Shown here: piece after piece, positions 1 to 6,765 of the stretch
How the letters are laid out: each line of letters opens with the position of its first letter
How positions within the stretch are numbered: position 1 is the first letter of the stretch
Assembly (NCBI GenBank): GCA_041481485.1
Contig: JBGPBY010000231.1
Span: forward strand, 1 to 11,128
Direction of reading: 5' to 3'
DNA length: 11,128 nt
Source: JBGPBY01 sp041481485
Lineage (GTDB): Bacteria; Acidobacteriota; Terriglobia; 20CM-2-55-15
Notes under the pieces: generated by a model
Told to the model about the DNA's origin: nothing
What the model saw: the letters and a program-made list of their open reading frames with translations, nothing else
The model's database searches: none
Position numbers and translations under genes: made by a program

Positions 1-10
1 CGCCTTGATT

Positions 11-24
11 GATCGCGCCTACAG
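11..24. repeat. Partial copy of REP-like repeat (right flank)
   Basis: The 14 bases GATCGCGCCTACAG match 13 of 14 positions of the right arm and flank of the palindrome at 9291-9315 (GACCGCGCCTACAG). The left arm of this copy would fall at or beyond the window edge, so its hairpin cannot be confirmed here. It lies just upstream of the hydrolase, in the place where intergenic REP-like elements usually sit. A 14-base match in an 11-kb window is unlikely by chance but not impossible. Confidence 0.4.
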
Positions 25-80
25 CGGAAGTTGCTGCTGGAATTCGTTCGGCGCGCGCATTATGCTTCACTCCAAAATCT

Positions 81-971
81 ATGCATCCAAAGTCGGTAGC
101 AGGAACGCTGTTCGCTGTTGCACTTCTGATCATGAGCACTTTCGCACAAAGTTCTCAGGACCGTTTCATTACGGTGAACGATCTGCGGATTCACTATCTG
201 GATTGGGGTGCTGACGGAAAACGTCCGCTGATTCTGCTCCATGGAATTGGACGGATCGCTCACACCTTCGATCATCTTGCACCACATTTCAACAAGGACT
301 ATCACGTGATCGCCGTGGACATGCGCGGCCACGGCGATTCCGGATGGGATCCGAATGGCCAGTACCTTGTGGAGGACTACGTCAAGGACATCGCCGGTCT
401 CGCGGAACAACTGCGATTGAAGAATATCGTCATCTGGGGGAATTCCACCGGGGGACGCGTGGCGCAGGTATTCGCCGGAATGCATCCGGAGCTGGTATCT
501 GCCGTGATTTCCGAAGATGTCGGCCCGGAAAGACCGCGGGAAATCGCCGACAGCGGTGCAAGCCGTCTGAAGCAGGAAGACGTACGCGGCTGGGCATCGG
601 AGGATGAACTGCTCGCCGAACTAAAAGCCTCGAATGCGCGAACTCCTGAAGAGATTCTGCGCGCTTATGTCCAGTATGGGTCGAAGCGCCGTCCCGACGG
701 CCGTGTCATATGGAAGCGTGATCCCAATATTGCCAACGGATTTGTTCCCACGGAGCTGTGGCAATATGTCCGCGAAATAAAATCGCCCATCATTTATATC
801 CTTGGCGGCCGCAGCAACATTGTTCCGGCAGACACTCAGGCGAAGTTAAAGCAGACCCTGCCACAGGCCCAGATCGAATCCCTGCCTGGACTCGGACACT
901 ATCCCAGTGAAGAAAACACCAAAGACTTTCTTCTCATCGTCGACAAGTTTCTGGAAAAAAATTCAAAATGA
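81..971 (+). CDS. Exported alpha/beta hydrolase
   Basis: A predicted 296-residue alpha/beta-hydrolase-fold protein; the substrate cannot be told from sequence. From the ATG at 81, residues 1-22 form a signal peptide (a basic start, a hydrophobic run AGTLFAVALLIM, then a cleavage-like site after TFA), so it probably acts in the periplasm. Fold landmarks follow in order: oxyanion motif HGIG (54-57), DMRGHGDS (80-87), nucleophile elbow GNSTGG with Ser122, and C-terminal GLGHYP with the catalytic His273. The usual acid position after strand 7 reads GGRSNIVP, with Asn where many relatives have Asp. Asp146 in ISED after strand 6 could serve instead. The frame stays open upstream to a TTG at 9, but the ATG at 81 puts the signal peptide at the N-terminus and avoids translating the repeat-like sequence at 11-24. 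No clear Shine-Dalgarno is visible. It is convergent with the pump operon, only 19 bases from the permease stop. Epoxide hydrolases, haloalkane dehalogenases, lactonases and esterases share this fold. Confidence 0.86.
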   Translation: MHPKSVAGTLFAVALLIMSTFAQSSQDRFITVNDLRIHYLDWGADGKRPLILLHGIGRIAHTFDHLAPHFNKDYHVIAVDMRGHGDSGWDPNGQYLVEDYVKDIAGLAEQLRLKNIVIWGNSTGGRVAQVFAGMHPELVSAVISEDVGPERPREIADSGASRLKQEDVRGWASEDELLAELKASNARTPEEILRAYVQYGSKRRPDGRVIWKRDPNIANGFVPTELWQYVREIKSPIIYILGGRSNIVPADTQAKLKQTLPQAQIESLPGLGHYPSEENTKDFLLIVDKFLEKNSK

Positions 972-990
972 CCGCAGGTAAATCTATTCC

Positions 991-2223
991 TCACTCGTAA
1001 CGCAGAGCTTCGATCGGATCCAGCGACGCCGCTTTATGCGCGGGATAGTAGCCGAAGAAAATCCCTGTTGCTGCAGAGAACAGGAACGCAACCGTTGCGG
1101 CCTGCGGCGAAACAAAGCTGGGCCATCCCATGACGTGCGCTATCGTGAGGGACAGTCCAATTCCTGCCAAGACGCCGATAAATCCGCCGACCATGCAGAG
1201 AATCACAGACTCCGCGAGGAACTGCATTCGAATATAACTGCCACGCGAGCCAATCGCCATTCGGATCCCGATTTCCCGTGTCCGCTCGGTCACGGATACC
1301 AGCATGATGTTCATGATGCCGATGCCGCCAACCAGCAGTGACACCGCGGCGATGCTGCCGAGCAGCAGAGTCATCACGCGCGTTGTGTTTTCCGCGGCCT
1401 CGGCAACTTCTGTAATGTTGTTCACCCGGAAATCGTCCTGCTGCCCCGGGCGAATCTGATGACGTTCGCGAAGCAGTGCCGTGATTTGATCCTTTGCCGG
1501 ACCTGTGGCCGCAGCACTAATGGCAGACACCGTGATTCGTTGAATCCTCGGCAATGCCGCGCCGAGCATCTTCTTCTGGATCGTGGTGTAAGGCATGATC
1601 GCAGTGTCGTCCTGATCCTGGCCGTTGGAGTTCTGGCCCTTCGCGGCGAGCACGCCGATGACTCGATACGGAAGATTGCGAATGCGAATTGACTGACCGA
1701 CGGCTTCTCCTCCGGGGAACAATGTATCCGCAATCGTTTTTCCCAATATCACGATCTTCGATGCGGTGCGAACATCCGACTCGGTGAAAAATTCACCCTG
1801 CGCGATCTTCCATCCGCGAATATCCAGATAAAACTCATTCGAACCTTCAATACGGCTGGACCAGTTCTGATTCCCGTTAACAAATTGCCCCTGAGCCTGA
1901 ACAACCGGAGTCGCCATGGCCACGGCAGGTATTTCCTTTCGGATGGCATCCACATCCGCTTCGGTCAACACCTGACTTTGATCGGTCGATCCGCGTGCGC
2001 CTCCTCCTCCTCCGGAGTACTGTCCCTGGCCCTGAACCTGAAGCACGTTGGTTCCCATGCCGGCGACCTGATCCTGAACGAGTTTTTGAGCGCCCTGCCC
2101 CAGCGAAACCATGGCAATGACGGCAGACACGCCAATAACGATGCCGAGCATGGTTAGTGCTGTCTGAATCTTGTTCTTTCCGAGGGCATGAACAGCCATT
2201 TTTTGAATATCGATTATTCGCAT
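991..2223 (-). CDS. MacB-type ABC transporter permease (FtsX-like)
   Basis: A 410-residue inner-membrane permease of the MacB/FtsX type, working with the ATPase and adaptor encoded just upstream. The topology is one TM near the N-terminus (about 22-42), a large periplasmic MacB_PCD-like domain (about 45-280), then three TMs (about 283-308, 336-362, 375-393). Family signatures are the cytoplasmic loop TERTREIGIRMAIG (312-325) and the C-terminal YYPAHKAASLDPIEALRYE. Its length fits the permease half of MacB; unlike E. coli MacB, the ATPase is a separate gene. A five-glycine tract (71-75) sits early in the periplasmic domain, echoing the glycine-rich adaptor. The ATG follows the ATPase stop by 4 bases, and a GGAG ribosome-binding site (2234-2237) lies inside the end of the ATPase gene, so translational coupling is likely. 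Type VII ABC proteins use ATP in the cytoplasm to drive periplasmic movements, as in antibiotic, peptide or lipoprotein export. The substrate is not predictable here. Confidence 0.93.
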   Translation of the reverse strand: MRIIDIQKMAVHALGKNKIQTALTMLGIVIGVSAVIAMVSLGQGAQKLVQDQVAGMGTNVLQVQGQGQYSGGGGGARGSTDQSQVLTEADVDAIRKEIPAVAMATPVVQAQGQFVNGNQNWSSRIEGSNEFYLDIRGWKIAQGEFFTESDVRTASKIVILGKTIADTLFPGGEAVGQSIRIRNLPYRVIGVLAAKGQNSNGQDQDDTAIMPYTTIQKKMLGAALPRIQRITVSAISAAATGPAKDQITALLRERHQIRPGQQDDFRVNNITEVAEAAENTTRVMTLLLGSIAAVSLLVGGIGIMNIMLVSVTERTREIGIRMAIGSRGSYIRMQFLAESVILCMVGGFIGVLAGIGLSLTIAHVMGWPSFVSPQAATVAFLFSAATGIFFGYYPAHKAASLDPIEALRYE

Positions 2224-2227
2224 ATCT

Positions 2228-2974
2228 CTAAATCTCCAGCTGCGCCTGCAGCTTCAACTCTTCGTCTCTATGCCGGATGGGCCGGTCTTCCTGAATCTCC
2301 CCATCGCGAAATCGGACCAGTCGTTTGGCGTGCGCCGCAATATCCGGCTCGTGCGTCACCAGCACGATGGTCATGTGGCGTTCCGCATTGAGCTGTTCGA
2401 ATATCTTCATGATTTCGTCTGCGGTTTTCGAGTCGAGTGCCCCGGTCGGTTCATCGGCAAGAATAATTGCCGGATTGCTTGCGAGCGCGCGGGCGAGAGC
2501 GACTCGTTGTTGCTGTCCGCCGGAAAGCTGATTGGGCAGGCTGTTTTCCTTTTCCGCCAATCCCACGTTTGCCAGAGCGGTACGCGCCCGCTCCCGCCGC
2601 TCGCGCGGTGAAATCCCGGCATACACCATCGGAAGTTCGACGTTCACGACGGCAGTGGTGCGTGGAATCAAATTGAACGATTGAAAGACGAAACCGATCT
2701 TCGTATTGCGCGTGTCGGCGCGCTGGTTTTTGGACATCGTGGAAACGTCAACGCCGTCGAGAATGTAGGTGCCGCTCGTGGGACGGTCGAGGCATCCAAT
2801 AAGGTTCATCATCGTGGACTTGCCCGAACCGGAAGGCCCCATCACCGCAACGAACTCCCCTCTGGACACTTCAAGCGAAACGCCCCGCAGCGCGTGAACT
2901 TCGATTTCTCCGGTTCGATATATCTTGTGAACGTCTTTCAGAGAAATAACCGACATTGCTGCGCTTTCCGGCAT
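2228..2974 (-). CDS. ABC transporter ATPase, MacB/LolD type
   Basis: A 248-residue nucleotide-binding subunit of the MacB/LolD/FtsE class that powers the neighbouring permease. All motifs are present: Walker A GPSGSGKS (46-53), Q-loop Gln98 in FVFQSF, signature LSGGQ (150-154), Walker B ILADEP with catalytic Glu175, and switch His208 in VTHEP. The N-terminal SLKDVHKIYRTGEIEVHALR is typical of MacB-type domains. I place the start at the ATG at 2974, whose A is also the last base of the adaptor stop codon (TGATG), a classic coupled junction with GAGGTGG just upstream. An ATG six codons later (2956) with GGAAAG ahead of it is a real alternative and matches the family N-terminus MSVISL better. 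The open frame reaches 3196, but that part overlaps the glycine-rich end of the adaptor gene and has no domain character. Length is normal. The charged tail (RHRDEELKLQAQ) goes slightly beyond the minimal domain. Confidence 0.94.
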   Translation of the reverse strand: MPESAAMSVISLKDVHKIYRTGEIEVHALRGVSLEVSRGEFVAVMGPSGSGKSTMMNLIGCLDRPTSGTYILDGVDVSTMSKNQRADTRNTKIGFVFQSFNLIPRTTAVVNVELPMVYAGISPRERRERARTALANVGLAEKENSLPNQLSGGQQQRVALARALASNPAIILADEPTGALDSKTADEIMKIFEQLNAERHMTIVLVTHEPDIAAHAKRLVRFRDGEIQEDRPIRHRDEELKLQAQLEI

Positions 2975-4590
2975 CAGAATCCACCACCTCTGCCGCGCCC
3001 TCCTCCGATATTTGGAACCAGAGGATTGTTGGCCGGACGCTGCTGCGTCGTGGTCGTCGTGTTCTGGCTGAGATCGCCGACGATGATTTCCATACCTTCC
3101 TTCAAATCCGGCGCTGCCACTTCGGTGCGCGTGCCATCGTTCAATCCGAGCCGGACGCGGAACGGCTTGATTACACCGGTTACATCTTCCGACCACAGGA
3201 CGGCACGTTGATTGCGGCCTCCGCCTCCCCTGCCGCCGCCGCGGCCGCCGCCAGCGGCATTATTTCCTCCGTTTCCGCCACCGCCATTGCCACCGCCGCG
3301 GCCGCCTCCACCGCCTCCACTACCCTGAAAGCCGCCCTGACCGCCACCCTGTCCGCGGCCGCCGCGCCCGCGCCGGCCTCCATTCTGTGCGGAATCTCCA
3401 GGCGAATTGGATTTGGGTTCCTGTGAATTTGCCTCCGCACCAGGCGGCGCCGGGAGCGGCGGAAGGTCCTGGATCATTTTCGTGATCTGCTCCGGAGTCA
3501 ACCCTGAAGGATTGAATCGAAACGCGGCGTTCGGCGCATACAAGACGTCGTCGTGTTGATCCACGACCATTGTGAGATTCGCGGTCATGCCCGGCTTCAA
3601 TTTGAGCTGTGGATTTTCGACATTGATAATAACGCCATAGGTCACGACATTCTGAACCGTCGACGGCTCGAGCCGGACTTCGGCTATCTTTCCGCTGAAG
3701 TTGTCGTTCGGATACGCGTCCACCGAGAACGTGACGCGGACAGACGGCGAAATCTTTCCAATATCGGCCTCATCGATATTGGCCTTCACCTGCATTCGAG
3801 TGAGATCTTCTGCAATGAGAAACAGTACGGGAGCCGACAAACTTGCCGCAACGGTTTGTCCCAAATCGACATTTCTGGAAATCACGACACCATCGACGGG
3901 AGAATAGATTTTCGTGAGGTCCAGATTGATTTGAGCGCGATCCAGTGAAGCCTTTGCACCCACGATATCCGACTTTACCTGCTCGATACTTGCCTGCTTG
4001 GACCGGATCTGCGCATCTGCCTGACGCACCGCAGCCTGTGCCTGTTCAACCTTTGCTGAAGCCGACTGCCAATTGACCTTCGCGGTATCCAAATCTGTTT
4101 GCGCAATCAATCCCTTCTGCATCAACTGTTGCGCACGCTCATAGAGGATCTTGTCATTCTCTTCGGAGACCTGTGCGACTTTGAGATTGGCCTGTACCTG
4201 AGCAAGGTTCGCTTCCTGATTGATGAGGTCGGCTTCGGTCGATTTCAGCCGCGCATTGGCGGAAGCATTGCCGGCTTGTTCGGTCAGCACCTGCGATTGA
4301 ATTGTTCGCGGATCGATCTCCGCCAGCAGCTGCCCTTTGCGAACCTGTGAGTTGTAATCTGCATGCAACGCCGAAACCTGGCCCGATATCTGACTCCCCA
4401 CCTGAACCGTGTGGACCGGTTCCAGTGTTCCCGTGGCCGTGACACTGATGCGCACCGTACCCCGTTCAATCGTGCCTTTGATCAATTGACTTTGAAGTGA
4501 CGCATCCCGCCCAAGGGTCCAATAGGCCACACCTCCGCCGACCCCAAGCACGATAATGACCCCAGCCACCACCTTTACCTTGAATGCCAT
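2974..4590 (-). CDS. Periplasmic adaptor (HlyD/MacA-like membrane fusion protein) with glycine-rich insertion
   Basis: A 538-residue periplasmic adaptor of the MacA/HlyD family, expected to link the inner-membrane pump to an outer-membrane channel. It has an N-terminal TM anchor (about 5-24), a first half of the lipoyl/barrel-sandwich domain (TGTLEPVHTVQVGSQISGQV, VRKGQLLAEID), a long alanine/glutamine-rich helical hairpin (about 100-222), the returning lipoyl half (IYSPVDGVVISRNVDLGQTV), a beta-barrel domain (about 260-345), and a membrane-proximal part. The odd part is residues 403-459 (bases 3214-3384), almost entirely Gly with Arg and Asn, inserted before the last domain (RAVLWSEDVTGVIKPFRVRLGLNDG). 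The C-terminus ends in another Gly/Arg tail (GRGRGGGF). These additions and the long hairpin make it well over 100 residues longer than E. coli MacA. It is first in the operon, with a strong AAGGAG ribosome-binding site 9 bases before the ATG, and its stop overlaps the ATPase start by one base. No TolC-like gene is in view. Confidence 0.93.
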   Translation of the reverse strand: MAFKVKVVAGVIIVLGVGGGVAYWTLGRDASLQSQLIKGTIERGTVRISVTATGTLEPVHTVQVGSQISGQVSALHADYNSQVRKGQLLAEIDPRTIQSQVLTEQAGNASANARLKSTEADLINQEANLAQVQANLKVAQVSEENDKILYERAQQLMQKGLIAQTDLDTAKVNWQSASAKVEQAQAAVRQADAQIRSKQASIEQVKSDIVGAKASLDRAQINLDLTKIYSPVDGVVISRNVDLGQTVAASLSAPVLFLIAEDLTRMQVKANIDEADIGKISPSVRVTFSVDAYPNDNFSGKIAEVRLEPSTVQNVVTYGVIINVENPQLKLKPGMTANLTMVVDQHDDVLYAPNAAFRFNPSGLTPEQITKMIQDLPPLPAPPGAEANSQEPKSNSPGDSAQNGGRRGRGGRGQGGGQGGFQGSGGGGGGRGGGNGGGGNGGNNAAGGGRGGGRGGGGRNQRAVLWSEDVTGVIKPFRVRLGLNDGTRTEVAAPDLKEGMEIIVGDLSQNTTTTTQQRPANNPLVPNIGGGRGRGGGF

Positions 4591-4599
4591 TCCGATAAA

Positions 4600-4605
4600 C
4601 TCCTT
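4600..4605 (-). promoter_or_regulatory. Shine-Dalgarno of the efflux operon
   Basis: AAGGAG on the minus strand, 9 bases before the adaptor ATG at 4590. It is close to the consensus and fixes the start of the first gene of the pump operon. Confidence 0.8.
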
Positions 4606-4713
4606 AACACCTTTTCGGATGGTCCGTATTAAATCACAGGCTTGCCTGCTGCTGCCAAAGTCCGTATGGGAACGACGGAAACGCTCCGCACCGTTTCCCG
4701 GCTAAGTTCATGA

Positions 4714-4736
4714 AGCAATGACAATAAGTGTCATTG
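4714..4736. promoter_or_regulatory. Perfect 9-bp inverted repeat, candidate operator of the efflux operon
   Basis: Arms GCAATGACA (4714-4722) and TGTCATTGC (4728-4736) are perfect reverse complements around a 5-base loop. It lies 124 bases upstream of the adaptor start and 60 bases past the methyltransferase stop. No run of T follows on either strand, so it is a poor intrinsic terminator. Its size and symmetry suit a dimeric repressor such as the TetR-type regulators that often control efflux pumps, though no regulator gene is in the window. The remaining 4591-4795 gap has no gene and no clear promoter. A weak TTGGCA/TTTAAT pair on the minus strand has a 19-base spacer, which is too long to trust. 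Confidence 0.4.
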
Positions 4737-4795
4737 CGGACTTTCTCTGCCGCCCAAACCCGAATTGGGAATGAAAAGCAAAACCTTGTAAGGAG

Positions 4796-5743
4796 TCAGC
4801 GCCGCCGCAACACGACAATATCCTGCCAGCCGCGGATTCCGGCGGGGATCATAGTGCATACTTCGAACAACTCGTTGTTCCATTGCCGGCTGATGTAGTC
4901 GGGATGGATGAAGGCGAGGCCATAGTTTGTTCCGGCATTGGCCACCTTGATGATGGGATCCTCGTAGCGATTGAATACGAAGCGCGTCTGATCGAAGCTC
5001 GCCAGCGTGCGCTGCACCGCTGCCGAGTCCATGAAGAACATACGCTGGTGCACCTTCGAATCGCGAATGACTTCGAGCGCGTGTACGCCGTGAGTTGTAA
5101 TTACCAGTAAACCGCCGGGTCGAAGGACTCGCCCAAGTTCCAGCATCCATGCCGTCGCCGCCGATTCACTGAGATGAGTGAAGATCGACAGGCTATACAC
5201 GAAATCGAAACTTCCACTCTCCATATTGAGCAAAGGCGGCACGACATCGTTGACATGCACCTCGGCGCCGTCCAGATGCTTCTGACACCATCGGGCCAGC
5301 CCGGCATTGACATCGGTCCCAACGACGCGGCAGTGGCCCTCGATTTTGGAGAGAAAGCGCAGCGTTCTTCCGCAGCCGCAACCAAAGTCCAATATAGTCT
5401 TCGGTGCCGCCAATGCGCCCGGCCTGTGTAATTCATACAGTTCGAATAGCGTTGCAAGATCAACCAGTCCGGTCCACAGAAACTCTTCCGGCGCTGTTCC
5501 GCCTACGGCGCCACGCAATTCAAATGACGGCAGCGGGGGCACGCAACTCTGCAGCTTCGGATCCATACACACACCGATGGAATGGATCCATTCCAGCATC
5601 TTGTGCCGATTCCCCAGAAGGTACGAAAGCACTCGTACGTCATCGCGCTCGGTGCAAAGCTGCTCGAAACGAGCCCACATGGGTTTGGGGGAGATCAAAT
5701 CCAGAAATGCATTCCAAATGGCCGCGTCTTTGCTAATGGGCAT
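4796..5743 (-). CDS. Class I SAM-dependent methyltransferase
   Basis: A 315-residue protein with a complete Rossmann-type methyltransferase core. Motif I is ILDFGCGCGRTLR (117-129), the acidic residue after strand 2 is in VGTDVN (141-146), the strand 4 motif is FDFVYSLSIFTHL (179-191), and strand 5 begins LRPGGLLVITTHG (207-219). The 110-residue N-terminal part is not a domain I recognise; it has several Trp/Cys/Pro residues (CVPPLPSFELRG) and may shape the substrate site. The C-terminus GWQDIVVLRR resembles endings of methyltransferases found in glycan or natural-product clusters, but no such neighbours are here, so the substrate is unknown. The ATG at 5743 has no good Shine-Dalgarno; AGGG is about 14 bases away. 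It transcribes toward the pump operon on the same strand but 205 bases away, so it is probably an independent unit. It is divergent from the gene fragment at 5786. Confidence 0.88.
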   Translation of the reverse strand: MPISKDAAIWNAFLDLISPKPMWARFEQLCTERDDVRVLSYLLGNRHKMLEWIHSIGVCMDPKLQSCVPPLPSFELRGAVGGTAPEEFLWTGLVDLATLFELYELHRPGALAAPKTILDFGCGCGRTLRFLSKIEGHCRVVGTDVNAGLARWCQKHLDGAEVHVNDVVPPLLNMESGSFDFVYSLSIFTHLSESAATAWMLELGRVLRPGGLLVITTHGVHALEVIRDSKVHQRMFFMDSAAVQRTLASFDQTRFVFNRYEDPIIKVANAGTNYGLAFIHPDYISRQWNNELFEVCTMIPAGIRGWQDIVVLRRR

Positions 5744-5785
5744 TGGGAATAGAAACCCTGTTACTGCATATTAGTCAAGCCAGAC

Positions 5786-6046
5786 ATGAAAACAGTCGTT
5801 CAACCCGTGTCGCGGATCCCTCATGCTCCCTGGTGGAAAAATGAGACAGCCATGCTTCAGACTTTGCTGGCAGAACGATTCAAGCTCGTCCTTCGGCCAC
5901 AAAGACGAGGAGTGTCCAGTCTCCCGCAATTCCTGACCTCACCCTCGACTCCGCTTGGCTCTAAACGAACTATCCTCCTCGGACTTCTGTGCGATGGTAC
6001 GATGCTTCAATACACGATTGGGCTCGGTCCGAAAATTTCAAAATGA
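5786..6046 (+). pseudogene. Decayed fragment of a DUF3738/TIGR03435 (Acidobacteria-type) protein
   Basis: The 86-codon frame holds NETAMLQTLLAERFKLVL (residues 19-36), which closely resembles the conserved core of the DUF3738/TIGR03435 family, where a run of the form MLQSLLADRFKL is followed by a HRETKELPVYAL-like strand. In the open frame the match stops and becomes Arg/Ser/Pro-rich. Skipping one base at 5897 restores the motif: the next frame reads HKDEECPVS from 5898, then hits a TGA at 5934-5936. That is the pattern of a frameshifted, truncated gene. The N-terminal two-fifths and the rest of the family domain are missing, and no ribosome-binding site precedes the ATG. TIGR03435 proteins are multicopy in Solibacter-like genomes and of unknown function, often near BlaR1/BlaI-type regulators, none of which are seen here. 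The family call rests on memory of its motif, not a search. Confidence 0.55.
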
Positions 6047-6058
6047 GGCGCCAAGGCT

Positions 6059-6751
6059 ATGGGAAGATTTCAATCGATGCTTCTTGCCATCACATTGATG
6101 ACAGCCGTGTCGTTGCCGCAAGCGCGAATCGAGCCGCTCCCGGCAGCTGCGTTCCATGCCGTGTCGTACGTCGAAGTCGTGAATTCCAGCTCCGCACGAT
6201 CTGCCGTAACGGCGGCACTACGGAATTATCAGACGGGTTGTAAAACGCAGTCGGGGTTCCTGCGGCTGGAAGCCTTTGAACAGAGCGGCCGCCCGGGCCA
6301 CTACGTGTTCATTGAAAGCTGGCAGGATCAGAACGCATTTGATAAGCGATCACCTGAGATGCAGAAGCAGCTTGTGGACGCCCTTCAAGCGATCCGTATC
6401 AGCGACATCGATCGCCGTCCCTACAAAACATTCGCCGTGGCCGCAGCGGCCCGCCCCGATCGCGACACGGTGTACGTGATTACTCATATCGACGCGTCGC
6501 CTCAGCCGCAACTGCCCATGATGCTTCAACGGCTCGCCGAAGAAAGCAGGCGCGACGAAGGCAATCTCCGCTTTGACATCGTTCAGCATACACAACGGGC
6601 GAATCACTATACGATCATTGAAGCATGGCGCGATCGAAAGGCGGCAGACGCTCACGCCGCAGCCCCACACACGAAGCAATACCGCGAAGAGTTCGCACCA
6701 ATGGCCGGCAGTCCGCTTGATGAAAGAGTGTTTCAGGCGATTAGTTTTTGA
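6059..6751 (+). CDS. Predicted secreted protein with two tandem ABM-like (dimeric alpha/beta barrel) domains
   Basis: A 230-residue protein with a hydrophobic signal-like N-terminus (MLLAITLMTAVSLP, residues 7-20), then two copies of a ferredoxin-like ABM domain. Copy 1 (about 33-125) contains GFLRLEAFEQ then HYVFIESWQDQNAF. Copy 2 (about 137-228) contains NLRFDIVQHT then HYTIIEAWRDRKAADAH. The repeated HYxxIExW core shows internal duplication. Single ABM domains usually dimerise into a barrel, so a tandem copy could form the barrel within one chain. The family includes quinol/anthrone monooxygenases and haem-degrading enzymes, but many members have no known reaction, and an enzymatic role is not proven here. 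The ATG at 6059 has GAGG about 10 bases upstream; an ATG at residue 7 is possible. Its stop nearly touches sucA (14-base gap to the ATG at 6766, or overlap with a TTG at 6748), so the two are probably co-transcribed. Confidence 0.82.
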   Translation: MGRFQSMLLAITLMTAVSLPQARIEPLPAAAFHAVSYVEVVNSSSARSAVTAALRNYQTGCKTQSGFLRLEAFEQSGRPGHYVFIESWQDQNAFDKRSPEMQKQLVDALQAIRISDIDRRPYKTFAVAAAARPDRDTVYVITHIDASPQPQLPMMLQRLAEESRRDEGNLRFDIVQHTQRANHYTIIEAWRDRKAADAHAAAPHTKQYREEFAPMAGSPLDERVFQAISF

Positions 6752-6765
6752 TTAGCCTATCGAAC

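Noticed and set aside
9..80. TTG-initiated extension of the hydrolase
   Set aside because: It would bury the signal peptide inside the protein and translate the repeat-like flank; the ATG at 81 is preferred, though no good ribosome-binding site settles it.
2975..3196. N-terminal extension of the ATPase frame
   Set aside because: It overlaps the adaptor gene, shows no ABC-domain character, and the coupled TGATG junction gives a better start.
2956..3426. Plus-strand alanine-rich frame across the adaptor's glycine-rich region
   Set aside because: Complements of GGC/GGT repeats read as Ala or Pro in other frames, so this is a shadow of the glycine tract.
3180..3440. Possible CRISPR or tandem-repeat array suggested by the repetitive GC-rich DNA
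   Set aside because: The periodicity is 3 bases from Gly codons in a conserved coding frame, with no direct repeats and spacers.
991..4590. Novel three-gene system
   Set aside because: All three genes have clear MacAB-type motifs and the usual order; only the glycine-rich segments are unusual.
4714..4736. Inverted repeat as an intrinsic terminator for the methyltransferase
   Set aside because: No T-run follows the stem on the minus strand, so an operator is at least as likely; kept as a regulatory candidate instead.
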